Source: Kaistia algarum (lineage in GTDB: Bacteria > Pseudomonadota > Alphaproteobacteria > Rhizobiales > Kaistiaceae). Taken from it: 64,000 nucleotides of DNA. Position 1 is the stretch's first letter, and every line of letters begins with the position of its first letter. Shown one piece after another: positions 1 through 9,374 of this stretch. A program made the translations under genes and the position numbers. The notes under the pieces were generated by a model. The model was not told the origin of the DNA. It saw only the letters and a program-made list of their open reading frames with translations, and did no database searches. The DNA lies in the NCBI RefSeq assembly GCF_026343945.1, contig NZ_JAPKNJ010000001.1, forward strand, positions 496,001 through 560,000, written 5' to 3'.

Positions 1-1
1 C

Positions 2-703
2 CGCTTCACCTGTTTCGGCGCCGTCGCGGCTAACGCTAATGGCGCGGCGACCTTCGAAACGTACAGCGCGGTCTATACGGCCGGCATTCTCGCTCAGATC
101 TTCACGGCCATGGTGTGGAACTTCGGCTATGTGATGATGGCGATCGACCGGCTGCGCGGCGAATTGCTGGACATGGCGCTCGTCGACGAGTTGACGGGCC
201 TCGCCAATCGCAGGGCCTTCCAGGAACGTGGTTCGGCCGCGCTCGTCCAGAGCGTCACGACCGGCGATCCGCTCGCCCTCCTCGTCGTCGATCTCGACAA
301 TTTCAAGCAGATCAACGACGAGTACGGCCACGCCGCTGGAGACGCGAGCCTCGGCCATTTCGCCCGGCACGCCGCCTCCCGGCTGCCGTCTCAGGCTCTC
401 CTCGCCCGCACAGGCGGCGACGAGTTCTGCCTGCTGCTGCCCGGAATGGACATCGAGGGCGCAGCGGCGACCGCGGAAATCCTCGTTGCCTCGTTCCGCA
501 GCGCTCCCCTTGCCTGGCGCGGTCAGGCGATCCAGCTGACGATCAGCATCGGCCTTGCTGCCGTACCCGCCCCTGGCATCGCTGACATTGGCGGCCTCAT
601 CGATCGTGCCGACGGCGCACTCTACGACGCCAAGCGGCGTGGCCGGGACCGCTACGCGGCCGCCCAGCTGGAAGAGCCGGGTCCGGCCGAGATCCTGGAC
701 TGA
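2..703 (+). CDS. diguanylate cyclase, GGDEF domain (5' truncated)
   Basis: The frame is open to the left edge of the window, so only the C-terminal part is seen. About 35 residues, with a hydrophobic stretch typical of a membrane anchor, precede the first in-frame ATG at 110. A GGDEF domain follows: a DELTGLANRRAF-type start, the metal/substrate aspartate region LVVDLDNFK, then ARTGGDEF and LTISIGLA. It should make c-di-GMP from two GTP at the inner membrane. The GGDEF signature is intact, so catalysis is likely. The RxxD inhibitory site expected just upstream of GGDEF is missing, which argues against classical product inhibition. The sensor part lies outside the window. Confidence 0.9.
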   Translation, partial: RFTCFGAVAANANGAATFETYSAVYTAGILAQIFTAMVWNFGYVMMAIDRLRGELLDMALVDELTGLANRRAFQERGSAALVQSVTTGDPLALLVVDLDNFKQINDEYGHAAGDASLGHFARHAASRLPSQALLARTGGDEFCLLLPGMDIEGAAATAEILVASFRSAPLAWRGQAIQLTISIGLAAVPAPGIADIGGLIDRADGALYDAKRRGRDRYAAAQLEEPGPAEILD

Positions 704-796
704 TCGGCGGTCCGTCGCCCGCCCTCGCGTTTCGGGGGTGCGAAACGCGTCCGCCTCTCCTATCTGTTGAACTCGTTACCTGCCCCGGAGCCCACC

Positions 797-2221
797 ATGT
801 CCGACGATACCCATTCCATCCTTGCCCGCGCCGGGCTCGACCCTGCGGAGACGGAGAAGGTCGTCGCCGCCGCGCTGGCCGGCGCCGAGGATGGCGAGCT
901 CTATCTCGAATATGCGCAGTCCGAGGGCCTCGTTTTCGACAATGGCCGCCTTTCCGGCGCCAGCTACGATACGCGCCAGGGCTTCGGACTTCGCGCGGTC
1001 TCCGGCGAGGCGGTCGGCTATGCCCATTCCGGCGAGATTTCGCTGGATTCGATCCGCCGGGCCGGCGAGGCCGTTGCGGCGGTAAAGGGCGGGCGCTCCG
1101 GCATGCTGGCTGCTGCGCCGGCCGGTACCAACCGCGTGCTGTATACCGACGAGAATCCGCTTGGCAGCCCGAGCTTCGCCGAGAAAGTCTCGCTGCTGGA
1201 GACGATCGACGCCTATGCGCGGGCGAAGGATCCGCGCGTCAAGCAGGTCTCGGCCTCGCTCGCCGGCTCGTGGCAGATCGTCGAGATCCTGCGTCCCGAC
1301 GGCACGTTCCGCCGCGATATCCGCCCGCTGGTGCGCGTCAATGTCTCGCTCGTCGTCGGCGAAGGCGACCGGCAGGAACAGGGCTCGTTCGGCATGGGCG
1401 GGCGCGAGGGTTTCGGCCAGTTCGTGACGACGGAGCGCTGGCAGCAGGCCGTCGACCAGGCGCTGCGGCAAGCGCTGGTCAATCTCGAGGCGATCCCCGC
1501 GCCGGCGGGCACCTTCGACGTCGTGCTCGGCCCGGGATGGCCTGGCGTGATGCTGCATGAGGCTGTCGGCCATGGGCTCGAAGGCGATTTCAACCGCCGT
1601 GGCGAGAGCGCCTTCTCGGGGCTGATGGGCCAGCAGGTGGCGGCGAAGGGCGTCACCGTAGTCGATGACGGCCAGATCGCCGGTCGGCGCGGCTCGCTCT
1701 CCTTCGACGACGAGGGCACGCCGACTCAGGCGACGACGCTGATCGAGGACGGCATCCTCGTCGGCTACATGCAGGACCGCCAGAATGCGCGCCTGATGGG
1801 CATGCAGCCGACCGGCAATGGCCGCCGGCAGTCCTATGCCCATGTGCCGATGCCGCGCATGACCAATACGATCATGCTTGGCGGGGCGCAGGACCCCGGC
1901 GAAATCCTCGCCTCGGTCAAGGACGGGCTCTACATGGTCTCGTTCGGCGGCGGCCAGGTCGATATTACGAGCGGCAAGTTCGTCTTCGCCTCGACCGAGG
2001 CCTACCGGATCGAGAACGGTAAGATCGGCGCACCGGTCAAGGGCGCCATGCTGATCGGCAACGGGCCGGAAGCGATGCGGCGCGTCTCCATGGTCGGCAA
2101 CGACATGGAACTCGACCTGGGTATCGGCACCTGCGGCAAGTCCGGCCAAGGCGTGCCGGTCGGCGTCGGCCAGCCGACGCTCCGCATCGACCAGATCACG
2201 GTCGGCGGCACGGCGACATGA
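797..2221 (+). CDS. tldD: metalloprotease TldD
   Basis: 474-residue TldD, the zinc-protease subunit of the TldD/TldE (PmbA) complex, which trims unfolded or modified peptides in the cytoplasm. The metal-binding HExxxH is visible in MLHEAVGHGLEGD, near residue 250. The C-terminal glycine-rich segment GICGKSGQG-like (here GTCGKSGQGVPVGVGQP) is characteristic. An in-frame TTG at 767 exists, but ATG at 797 with CGGAG six bases upstream is the better start. The partner pmbA is at 57.6-59.0 kb in this window, not adjacent. Confidence 0.95.
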   Translation: MSDDTHSILARAGLDPAETEKVVAAALAGAEDGELYLEYAQSEGLVFDNGRLSGASYDTRQGFGLRAVSGEAVGYAHSGEISLDSIRRAGEAVAAVKGGRSGMLAAAPAGTNRVLYTDENPLGSPSFAEKVSLLETIDAYARAKDPRVKQVSASLAGSWQIVEILRPDGTFRRDIRPLVRVNVSLVVGEGDRQEQGSFGMGGREGFGQFVTTERWQQAVDQALRQALVNLEAIPAPAGTFDVVLGPGWPGVMLHEAVGHGLEGDFNRRGESAFSGLMGQQVAAKGVTVVDDGQIAGRRGSLSFDDEGTPTQATTLIEDGILVGYMQDRQNARLMGMQPTGNGRRQSYAHVPMPRMTNTIMLGGAQDPGEILASVKDGLYMVSFGGGQVDITSGKFVFASTEAYRIENGKIGAPVKGAMLIGNGPEAMRRVSMVGNDMELDLGIGTCGKSGQGVPVGVGQPTLRIDQITVGGTAT

Positions 2222-2222
2222 A

Positions 2223-2322
2223 GCATTTTCGAGCGAAGCGGATCCCGGTTCGCGTGAAGAAAATGCGTCAAAACAAGAAGATAGAGCCGAGCCTCGATTC
2301 AAGGAAGCGATGAACGGCTCTA
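2223..2322. repeat. RIME-like intergenic palindromic element
   Basis: Right after the tldD stop. It holds two palindromes: GCATTTTC (2223-2230) pairing with GAAAATGC about 30 bases on, and AGAGCCG (2283-2289) pairing with CGGCTCT (2315-2321). The inner text GAGCGAAGCGGATCCCGG and the TCAAAACAA tail match, from memory, a repeat scattered through many Hyphomicrobiales genomes. The two-palindrome layout of about 100 bp fits RIME elements. It could also stabilise or end the tldD transcript. Confidence 0.6.
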
Positions 2323-2374
2323 GCCGTTTCCGGGCGCTGGCGGCCCGCCGGCACGCCTTCGCGACGGATGCGAC

Positions 2375-3274
2375 TCAGCCGGGTCCCGTGCCGTTCCGCG
2401 GGGAATATTCATCGCGCGGCGAGTGCCCGAAGAGATCCTTGTAGGCCCGGCTGAAGGCGGCCTCCGAGACATAGCCGACGCGCAGGCCGATCTCGCCGAC
2501 GCGCGCGTCGCGCCGGGCCAGCATGTCCCGCGCCAGGCCGAGGCGCCATTCGTTCTGGTAGCGCAGCGGCGATCGTCCGACGAGCGCGGCGAACCGTTCG
2601 CAGAAGCTGGACCGCGACATTCCCGCGATGTCGGAGAGGACCGGCACGCTGAAGCGCCGCATCGGCTCCTGATGGATCGCCTTCAGCGCCTTGGAGATGC
2701 GCGGGTCGGAAAGCCCGCCCAACCATCCCCGGCCGCGTTCCCGGTGCACCCAGCTGCGCAGCGCGCGGATGACCACGAGATCGATCAGCCGCGATATCAT
2801 GAGCGCCGCGCCCGGCTGGATATCCTTCGTCTCGATCAGCAGAAAATGAGCGATGCCGTCCGTCCAGCCGTCGGTATCGGCACGGCGGATATGGATGCAT
2901 CGCGGCAGCGCGAAGATCATGCCGCGCAGGCTCTCGGGATCGAACCAGAAGCGGCAGACGACGACCGTCGTTCTCGCCTCCTCCGCCACGAGCCGCGCCC
3001 CGCCGCGGCCGCGGGGAAAGAGGAAGAGATCGCCGGCCCCGATCGTGACGGTGGCGGTATCCTCCTCCTCCATTCGGAGCGAGCCGCTCGTCACGACGGC
3101 GACATGGGCATCCTCCGAGCCGACTTCCAGCGGCCCCGCCGCTTCCAGCGTGTGCGAGGCCACATGCTCGCCGGTCAGCCGAATCTGGGCCAGCACATGC
3201 GACAGCAGATCACCGGAAACCGCGCCGCGCGCGTCTTCCGGATGAATGGTCAAGTTTTCCAGCGGTTCCATCAT
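2375..3274 (-). CDS. AraC family transcriptional regulator with cupin sensor
   Basis: 299 residues. The N-terminal half is a cupin-type AraC-binding domain; the C-terminal ~100 residues are a double helix-turn-helix (SDIAGMSRSSFCERFAALVG and IGLRVGYVSEAAFSRAYKDLFGHSP). The second motif is the classic AraC signature. The gene is divergent from the membrane protein at 3445, with about 170 bases between them, so that gene is a plausible target. The effector cannot be told. A start at 3271, one codon later, is equally possible. Confidence 0.9.
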   Translation of the reverse strand: MMEPLENLTIHPEDARGAVSGDLLSHVLAQIRLTGEHVASHTLEAAGPLEVGSEDAHVAVVTSGSLRMEEEDTATVTIGAGDLFLFPRGRGGARLVAEEARTTVVVCRFWFDPESLRGMIFALPRCIHIRRADTDGWTDGIAHFLLIETKDIQPGAALMISRLIDLVVIRALRSWVHRERGRGWLGGLSDPRISKALKAIHQEPMRRFSVPVLSDIAGMSRSSFCERFAALVGRSPLRYQNEWRLGLARDMLARRDARVGEIGLRVGYVSEAAFSRAYKDLFGHSPRDEYSPRNGTGPG

Positions 3275-3444
3275 GGCCGGCTCCCGATGGGAAGGCGTAC
3301 ACCGACGGGGACGATGACCGCAACCCTCTGATCTATTTGCACTCCATCGCCCGTCAAGGCCAGCCCGGTCCCGCCCGAAAGGGATCGGGCGCCTCTCCGT
3401 TCGTCCAAACCGAATCCCGAAAGAGCCCTCAAGTGAACCATTCC

Positions 3445-4026
3445 ATGAACCCGTCTTCCGGTCCCGCCGAAGCGTCGCGCTGGCTGAGATCGTATTATTT
3501 CTCCCGTGCCGCCTTTTCAGTCGCCTGGGTGGCGGCCGCCTTCACGATCGGGCGCAGCCTGCCGCCCGCCGGCGCGGCGCTGCTGGTCGTCTATCCGGCC
3601 TGGGACGCGCTCGCCAACCTCGTCGATGCGCGTCGAAACGGCGGCCTCAAGGCCAATCCCAGCCAGACGCTCAACGCCGCAATCAGCGCCGTCACGACCC
3701 TTGCCGTCGCGGTCGCCCTCGGCCGGAGCCCGCATGCGGTGCTCGCCGCCTTCGGCGTCTGGGCCATCCTCGCCGGGCTGTTCCAACTGGTTACCGGCGT
3801 CCGCCGGTGGGGAACCGGCGCGCAATGGGCGATGGTCCTCAGCGGGGCGCAATCGGCGCTGGCCGGCGGCTTCTTCCTCAAGCGCGCGAGCGATCTATCC
3901 GTCCCGGGCATTGCGGATATCGCGCCCTACGCGGCTTTCGGCGCGCTCTATTTCCTCATCTCGGCGATCTGGCTGAGCGTCAGGCTGGCACGGAAGAGCC
4001 GTGCCACCCGAGAGGCCCGGCAATAG
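3445..4026 (+). CDS. DUF308-like integral membrane protein
   Basis: 193 residues with about six hydrophobic segments separated by short loops (for example FSVAWVAAAFTIG, AALLVVYPAWDAL, AVLAAFGVWAILAGLFQ, APYAAFGALYFLISAIWL). It resembles the HdeD/DUF308 group of small membrane proteins of unknown function. The open frame extends upstream to a TTG at 3337, but that stretch has no hydrophobic character and ATG at 3445 begins the recognisable protein. The AraC gene opposite may control it. No catalytic motif is visible. Confidence 0.75.
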   Translation: MNPSSGPAEASRWLRSYYFSRAAFSVAWVAAAFTIGRSLPPAGAALLVVYPAWDALANLVDARRNGGLKANPSQTLNAAISAVTTLAVAVALGRSPHAVLAAFGVWAILAGLFQLVTGVRRWGTGAQWAMVLSGAQSALAGGFFLKRASDLSVPGIADIAPYAAFGALYFLISAIWLSVRLARKSRATREARQ

Positions 4027-4087
4027 CGCCGGACCACCACAGGGAATTGCGCGGCTGGCCGCATCGATCGGCAGGAGCGGCCGGGGC

Positions 4088-4690
4088 CTACGGATACAGC
4101 CGTTCCTTGCTCCATTCCCCCTCCCCCGGCACGTCGCGGCGGAAGACGACGCGGTCGTGCAGGCGGAAGGCGCCGTCCTTCCAGAACTCGATCTCCGTCG
4201 GCGCGATGCGGAAGCCCGACCAGTGCGCAGGGCGCGGTATGTCGCCGAGCGGATATTGGAGGGCGACGGTGGCCACCGCCTTTTCCAGCGCGAAGCGGGA
4301 TTCGAGTGGCCGAGACTGCTTGGAAGCCCAGGCGCCCAGCCGGCTCTGGCGCGGCCGCGTCGCGTAATAGGCGTCGGCCTCCTCGTCGGTCACGATCTCC
4401 ACGAGGCCGCGCACGCGGACCTGGCGGCGAAGTGATTTCCAGTGGAAGAGCAGCGCGGCCTTGGAGTGCGCCAGCAGTTCCCGGCCCTTGGCACTCTCGA
4501 AATTGGTGTAGAAGACGAAGCCGGTTTCGTTGAAATCCTTCATGAGAACCATGCGCAGGTTCGGAAGCCCGTCATCGTCGACCGTGGCGAGCGCCATGCC
4601 GTTCGGATCGTTGGGCTCGGACTTCTCGGCCTCCAGCAGCCAGCCGGCGAACAGCGCAAAGGGATCAGCCGCCTCGGTGAAGTCACTCAT
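4088..4690 (-). CDS. pdxH: pyridoxamine 5'-phosphate oxidase
   Basis: 200 residues, the usual length for PdxH, the FMN enzyme that oxidises pyridoxamine or pyridoxine 5'-phosphate to pyridoxal 5'-phosphate in vitamin B6 synthesis and salvage. The sequence has the family blocks: NAMALATVD-like [53 protein letters not shown] and the C-terminal [11 protein letters not shown]. It is divergent from the lipoprotein gene at 4803. The pdxH, surface protein, dnaJ-like order is, from memory, common in rhizobia. Confidence 0.96.
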   Translation of the reverse strand: MSDFTEAADPFALFAGWLLEAEKSEPNDPNGMALATVDDDGLPNLRMVLMKDFNETGFVFYTNFESAKGRELLAHSKAALLFHWKSLRRQVRVRGLVEIVTDEEADAYYATRPRQSRLGAWASKQSRPLESRFALEKAVATVALQYPLGDIPRPAHWSGFRIAPTEIEFWKDGAFRLHDRVVFRRDVPGEGEWSKERLYP

Positions 4691-4802
4691 TCTTAATCAT
4701 CATTTCTCATGTTAGGCCCTCGGGGGGACTCCCGGGGCGGTTCATGTCGCATTCGCAAAGACATATAACGACCACGCCGCCTCTGGCCAGACGGATGGAT
4801 GC

Positions 4803-5297
4803 ATGAGCTTTGGCCGTCTGGCCCTCGCACTTGTCGCGCTCGTCGGCCTGACCGGCTGCGGATTGTCGCCTGTCGGCGGCCGCGCGGAACTTGATACGAT
4901 GACGACGGGGTCGATCACGCCCGCTGCGCCGGCCCCCACAGTGCCCGACGCGCCGCCGCTTGGCTATGCATCGCCCTCCCCCGCCGCGAAGCTGAAGAGC
5001 GTAATCGACGGTGTCGCCCCCTCCGATTGGGAACGCATCCGCCTCTTCGCGTCGACGAATGTCGATCAGGCCAAGATCGGCGAGGTTCTTGACTGGACCA
5101 ATACGGATACCGGATCGAATGGAACGCTCTCGCCGCTTGCCGCGAGCCGTGCCGAGGGTGATCGGCAATGCCGCGCCTTCGCCCTGACGATCAGCGATCT
5201 GAGGGGAATCCGGCGCTATCGCGGGGATGCCTGCCATACGGCGGACGGCATGTGGCAGCTGTTTGGCGTGACGCCGGAAGACGGCGCCTTGCTATAG
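4803..5297 (+). CDS. RT0821/Lpp0805-like surface lipoprotein
   Basis: 164 residues. The start has a short hydrophobic signal ending in the lipobox LTGC (cysteine near residue 19), so the protein should be lipid-anchored. A proline/alanine-rich linker follows, then a compact C-terminal domain with the block DRQCRAFALTISD...GDACHTADGMWQLFG, which resembles the rickettsial/Legionella RT0821/Lpp0805 surface-protein family. The two cysteines in that block could form a disulfide. Function is unknown. It lies upstream of the DnaJ-like gene on the same strand, about 140 bases away. Confidence 0.75.
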   Translation: MSFGRLALALVALVGLTGCGLSPVGGRAELDTMTTGSITPAAPAPTVPDAPPLGYASPSPAAKLKSVIDGVAPSDWERIRLFASTNVDQAKIGEVLDWTNTDTGSNGTLSPLAASRAEGDRQCRAFALTISDLRGIRRYRGDACHTADGMWQLFGVTPEDGALL

Positions 5298-5437
5298 CCG
5301 TCACCGACATCCGACAATGGCGAGAACGACTCGTCCCATCGCCCGCCGCTCTTTAATTCAACATCGTCCAATCCTACATGTCAGACTGTCCCGGGTCGTT
5401 TCGACCGGGATGAATTCTGCCCTTCGAGGGGGTTTTC

Positions 5438-6436
5438 ATGCGTGATCCATATGAGGTGCTCGGCGTCGGTCGGACGGCGAGCGAGGCGGACATCAAGAAG
5501 GCGTTCCGCCGCCTCGCCAAAGCTTATCATCCCGACCGAAACGCGAACGACCCGAAGGCCCAGGAGAAATTCTCCGAGGTGAATTCGGCCTATGAAATCG
5601 TCGGCGACAAGGACAAGCGTGGTCAGTTCGACCGCGGCGAAATCGGCGCGGACGGCAAGCCGCGCTTCCAGGGCGGGTTCGAGGACTTCTCCGGTTTCGA
5701 TCCTCGCGCGGCCGGCGCCGGTGCAGGTGGGCGCAGCTTTCGCTGGTCCAGCGGCGGGCCGGGCGCCGCGCCCGGCAGCGACGATATCCTGAACGATATT
5801 CTCGGTGGCTTTGGCGGCTTCGGCGGCCGGGGCGGTCATTCCGATTTCGGCGGTGGCTCGCCCTTCGGCAGCCAGGGTGGCCGTGCGCCGCGCCGCAGCC
5901 GCGGCGAGGACGTGGCCGCCAATGTCGCGGTGACGCTTGAGCAGATCGTCAATGGCGAGAAGGCGCGGGTCGAGCTTCCAACCGGCAAGACGATGGAAAT
6001 CGCCGTTCCAGCCGGGACGCGATCCGGCGGCAAGATTCGCCTGCGTGGCCAGGGCTGGGCCAGTCCGGATGGCGGACCGGCCGGCGACGCGGTGGTTGCC
6101 GTCGACTTCGTGCCGCATCCGCTATTCAAGGTCGAAGGCGACAATCTGCGGGTCGATCTGCCGATATCGCTCGATGAGGCGGTCCTCGGAGCCAAGGTGC
6201 GCGTGCCGACGCTCGGCGGTTCGGTCACGCTGACCGTGCCGGCCGGCTCCAATGGTGGCCGCGTCCTTCGCCTCAAGGGCAAGGGCCTCTCGACCGCCTC
6301 CGGCGGCCATGGCGATCTGCTGGTGACGCTGCGGATCGTGCTGCCCGAAATCATCGATCCGGAACTCGAAGCGATGATGAAACGCTGGCGCGACGAGAAG
6401 CATTATTCAGCCAGAGGCCCGGAATTCGGGGAGTAG
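5438..6436 (+). CDS. DnaJ-like co-chaperone (CbpA type)
   Basis: 332 residues. N-terminal J domain with the essential HPD (KAYHPDRNAND, near residue 31). Then a glycine/phenylalanine-rich linker (about residues 75-150, with GGFGGFGGRGG) and a DnaJ C-terminal substrate-binding domain. The four CxxCxGxG zinc repeats of true DnaJ are absent, so this is a CbpA/type II co-chaperone that stimulates DnaK. ATG at 5438 is preceded by GAGGGGG. The stop lies five bases from the convergent tsaC stop. Confidence 0.93.
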   Translation: MRDPYEVLGVGRTASEADIKKAFRRLAKAYHPDRNANDPKAQEKFSEVNSAYEIVGDKDKRGQFDRGEIGADGKPRFQGGFEDFSGFDPRAAGAGAGGRSFRWSSGGPGAAPGSDDILNDILGGFGGFGGRGGHSDFGGGSPFGSQGGRAPRRSRGEDVAANVAVTLEQIVNGEKARVELPTGKTMEIAVPAGTRSGGKIRLRGQGWASPDGGPAGDAVVAVDFVPHPLFKVEGDNLRVDLPISLDEAVLGAKVRVPTLGGSVTLTVPAGSNGGRVLRLKGKGLSTASGGHGDLLVTLRIVLPEIIDPELEAMMKRWRDEKHYSARGPEFGE

Positions 6437-6441
6437 AGCGG

Positions 6442-7422
6442 CTAAGTCGCTCGCGGCGCGGCGGCGCGTTTCAATCGGTCGGCGATCGCCTCCCCTAGCC
6501 CGGTAGCAGGGATCGGCATGACCGCGATCGTCTCGGCCTTGCCGTCCAGTTCGCGCAAGGCTGAGAAGAGGCGCGCGGCTGCCTCGACCAGGTCGCCGCG
6601 CGGACTGAGATTGATGATCACTGCCGCCTTGTCCGAACCCGGCGGCAAGTCCTGCCCGAAGGCCAGCAGCCCCTCGCCAGGCCGCACATCGCCGGCGTCG
6701 AGGCGGACTGCAGCGCCGGGTGCGTAATGCGACAGCAATTGTCCAGGCGACGTCGGGGCTTGCCCCTCGCCAAGCGCGGCGACGTGCACGGCCCTCCCTG
6801 TCAGCGCCTCGATCGCCTCGCGCGGCACGCCGCCGGCCCGAAGCAGATAGATCTCATCGCCCTCGACCTTCAGGATCGTCGACTCGACACCCACGGCACT
6901 CGGGCCGGCATCGAGCACGACCGAGACGGCGTCGCCGAGATCGGCGGCGACATGCGCCGCGGTGGTAGCGCTGACATGGCCGGAGCGGTTGGCGCTTGGA
7001 GCTGCGAGCGGACCGCCAAAGGCAGCAAGAAGGGAATGCGCGACCGGATGGGCCGGAATGCGGATCGCCAGCGTGTCGAGGCCGGCCGTCACGAGATCGG
7101 AAACCGCGGCGCCCTCGCGCCTGGGCAGGACGAGCGTCAGCGGCCCAGGCCAGAACGCTTCGGCGATCTGGCGCGACAGTACGTCGAAATGGACCAGCGC
7201 CTCGGCCCCCGCGAAGTCGGCGACATGAGCGATCAGCGGATTGAATCGCGGCCGCCCCTTCGCGGCATAGATGCGCGCCACCGCCTCGCCGTTCGCAGCA
7301 TCGGCTGCCAGCCCATAGACGGTCTCGGTTGGCATAGCGACGAGTTCGCCGCGCGCCAGCGCCGCCACGGCCGCGTCGATCGCCTCGGGTTCGTCCATTG
7401 CTCTCAGGATCGTGATAGCCAC
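6442..7422 (-). CDS. tsaC: L-threonylcarbamoyladenylate synthase (Sua5/YwlC type)
   Basis: 326 residues. It makes threonylcarbamoyl-AMP from threonine, bicarbonate and ATP for t6A37 modification of tRNAs. The N-terminal YrdC domain shows LVAMPTETVYGLAADA, KGRPRFNPLIAHV and a PSANRSGHVS block; the extra C-terminal ~120 residues (after SPGQLLSHYAPG) form the Sua5 domain. I chose GTG at 7422 because VAITILRA matches family N-termini and GGATGG lies upstream. ATG at 7398 would give 318 residues, and a TTG at 7458 is less likely. Confidence 0.93.
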   Translation of the reverse strand: MAITILRAMDEPEAIDAAVAALARGELVAMPTETVYGLAADAANGEAVARIYAAKGRPRFNPLIAHVADFAGAEALVHFDVLSRQIAEAFWPGPLTLVLPRREGAAVSDLVTAGLDTLAIRIPAHPVAHSLLAAFGGPLAAPSANRSGHVSATTAAHVAADLGDAVSVVLDAGPSAVGVESTILKVEGDEIYLLRAGGVPREAIEALTGRAVHVAALGEGQAPTSPGQLLSHYAPGAAVRLDAGDVRPGEGLLAFGQDLPPGSDKAAVIINLSPRGDLVEAAARLFSALRELDGKAETIAVMPIPATGLGEAIADRLKRAAAPRAT

Positions 7423-7631
7423 GCGTTTTCCATCCAACTCTTGGCGGAAACCCGTCAAAGCGCCGTCAGGGGCCGCGCGTCAAGCGTGTTCCAGCCTCTA
7501 TTGCTTTTTTGCGACTTGAATTGATTGACGTATTGCCGCAGCGTGCCGCCCCTTGGGAGCCTTGGCCGGGGGGCACGGGGCGGAAGGCGACCGAACGCGG
7601 ACGGAATCATGGTGGTGGGACGGAAGATCGC

Positions 7632-8381
7632 ATGAGCGCAGCGATCGAAGTCGATACGCGCGCCGGGGTTACGGTCATTCGTTTCGACCGGCCGGAGGCA
7701 GAGAACGCTCTGACGGTGGCTATGCTGGCAGCCGCCGCCGATGCGCTGGTGCTCGGTGAGCGGGATGGCCGGATCCGGGCCTTTGTGCTCGCCGGATCGC
7801 CCGGCTGCTTCTCGGTTGGCTCGGACTTGCGCGAGCTGCTCGGCTTTGCCGATTCCGGCCGCATGGACGACGGCGTCGCGCGGTTTCTCAAGACGCTTGC
7901 CACCGTCGAGAAGCCGATCGTCGCCGCCGTCGACGGCCTCGCCATCGGCCTCGGCGCGACCGTCCTTCTCCACTGCGATTATGTCGTCGCCAGCGAATGG
8001 TCCGCCTTCGAGGCGACGTTCGTCGAGCTTGGCCTTATCCCCGATGCGGCATCGACGCTTCTGGCGCCACGCGCGATGGGCCAGCAGCGCGCCTTCGAAT
8101 TCCTCGTGCTCGGTGAGCGCTTCGACGCGCAGCGCGCGCAGGAATCCGGCCTCGTCAATCGCATCGTCGCGGCGGAGCTGGTGGAGCCGACGGCCCTGGA
8201 GATCGCCGGCCGTCTCGCCTCGCGGCCGAAGGAGGCCGTCGGCGCGGCGCGGCGGCTAATCCGAGGCGACCGGCGCGAGATTCTTGCCCGGATCGACCAG
8301 GAGGCGAGCGCCAATGGCGAACGCCTTCGATCACCGATCGCCCGCGACACGATCGTCGCCTATATGCGGAAAGCTCGCTGA
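7632..8381 (+). CDS. enoyl-CoA hydratase/isomerase family protein
   Basis: 249 residues of the crotonase fold. It shows the oxyanion-hole blocks AFVLAGSPGCFSVGSDLREL and IVAAVDGLAIGLGATVLLHCDYVVAS, and the trimer-contact region PDAASTLLAPRAMG. The substrate acyl-CoA cannot be assigned. The usual second catalytic glutamate position reads FVELGLIPDA, which suggests isomerase or hydratase activity is possible. ATG at 7632 begins the domain; the frame is open about 120 bases further upstream without coding character. The histone-deacetylase-like gene follows 57 bases downstream. Confidence 0.88.
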   Translation: MSAAIEVDTRAGVTVIRFDRPEAENALTVAMLAAAADALVLGERDGRIRAFVLAGSPGCFSVGSDLRELLGFADSGRMDDGVARFLKTLATVEKPIVAAVDGLAIGLGATVLLHCDYVVASEWSAFEATFVELGLIPDAASTLLAPRAMGQQRAFEFLVLGERFDAQRAQESGLVNRIVAAELVEPTALEIAGRLASRPKEAVGAARRLIRGDRREILARIDQEASANGERLRSPIARDTIVAYMRKAR

Positions 8382-8438
8382 GCCGCGCGCCGCCTGCTAC
8401 AACCGCTCGGGCCGCAGACCGGCGCTTCGGGAGAGACG

Positions 8439-9374
8439 ATGGCGACGCTTCTCATTCATCACCCCGTCTTCGCGAGACACCTCGTTCCCTTCGGACATCC
8501 GGAACGGCCGGAACGCATTCTCGCCGTGGAGGCGATCCTGGCGGAACCGCGTTTCGATGGGCTCGTACGCCGCGAGGCGCGAATGTGCGATGTCGACACG
8601 GTGCTCCTCTGCCATCCGCTCTCCCATCTGGAGGCGATGCGCCATGCGAGCCCATCCGAGGGACTCGCGCGCATCGATGCCGATACGGTGCTTTCGCCGA
8701 AGACGCTGGAGGCGGCGCTGATTGCCGTCGGCGGCGCCTGCGACGCGGTCGACGCGGTGCTTTCCGGCGAGGTTCGCAATGCCTTCTGCGCCATGCGACC
8801 GCCCGGACATCATGCCGAGCCGGAGCGCGCCATGGGCTTCTGTTTCTTCAACCAGGCGGCGATCGCCGCGCGCCACGCCCAGCACCGGCACGGACTGAAG
8901 CGCGTCGCGATCGTCGATTTCGATGTCCACCATGGCAATGGGACGCAGGCGATCTTCTGGGACGATCCTTCGGTCCTCTACGCCTCGACACACCAGATGC
9001 CGCTCTATCCCGGCACCGGCGCCACGTCCGAGACCGGCGCCGGCAACATTTTCAACGCGCCGCTGCCGCCTGGTGCCGATGGCGAGGCCTTCCGCGCTGC
9101 CTTTGAGGCGATCATCCTGCCGGCACTCGACGATTTCGCGCCCGACCTCCTGATCGTCTCCGCCGGCTTCGACGCCCATGAGCGCGATCCACTCGGCGGG
9201 CTCGAACTCGTCGAAGAGGACTACGCCTGGGTGACGAAGGCGCTGGTCGACCGGGCCGAGGCCCATTTCGGCGGCCGCGTCGTCAGCGTTCTGGAAGGCG
9301 GCTATGACCTCAAGGCGCTGTCGCAATCGGTCGCCGTCCATGTCGAGGCGCTGATGGCGGCTGGCTCGGGTTGA
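8439..9374 (+). CDS. histone deacetylase / acetylpolyamine amidohydrolase family protein
   Basis: 311 residues of the class II HDAC-like zinc amidohydrolase family. Visible motifs: [20 protein letters not shown] (active-site histidine pair), [15 protein letters not shown] (zinc-binding Asp and His), and [16 protein letters not shown] (second zinc aspartate). In bacteria such enzymes remove acetyl groups from small amines or lysines; the actual substrate is unknown. The gene ends one base before the convergent host-attachment-like gene. From memory this family often sits next to xseB and dxs in rhizobia, as it nearly does here. Confidence 0.92.
   Translation: MATLLIHHPVFARHLVPFGHPERPERILAVEAILAEPRFDGLVRREARMCDVDTVLLCHPLSHLEAMRHASPSEGLARIDADTVLSPKTLEAALIAVGGACDAVDAVLSGEVRNAFCAMRPPGHHAEPERAMGFCFFNQAAIAARHAQHRHGLKRVAIVDFDVHHGNGTQAIFWDDPSVLYASTHQMPLYPGTGATSETGAGNIFNAPLPPGADGEAFRAAFEAIILPALDDFAPDLLIVSAGFDAHERDPLGGLELVEEDYAWVTKALVDRAEAHFGGRVVSVLEGGYDLKALSQSVAVHVEALMAAGSG

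Noticed and set aside
776..2302. 508-codon minus-strand open frame opposite tldD
   Set aside because: It is the complement of a clear tldD gene; high GC leaves long antisense frames. No family motif.
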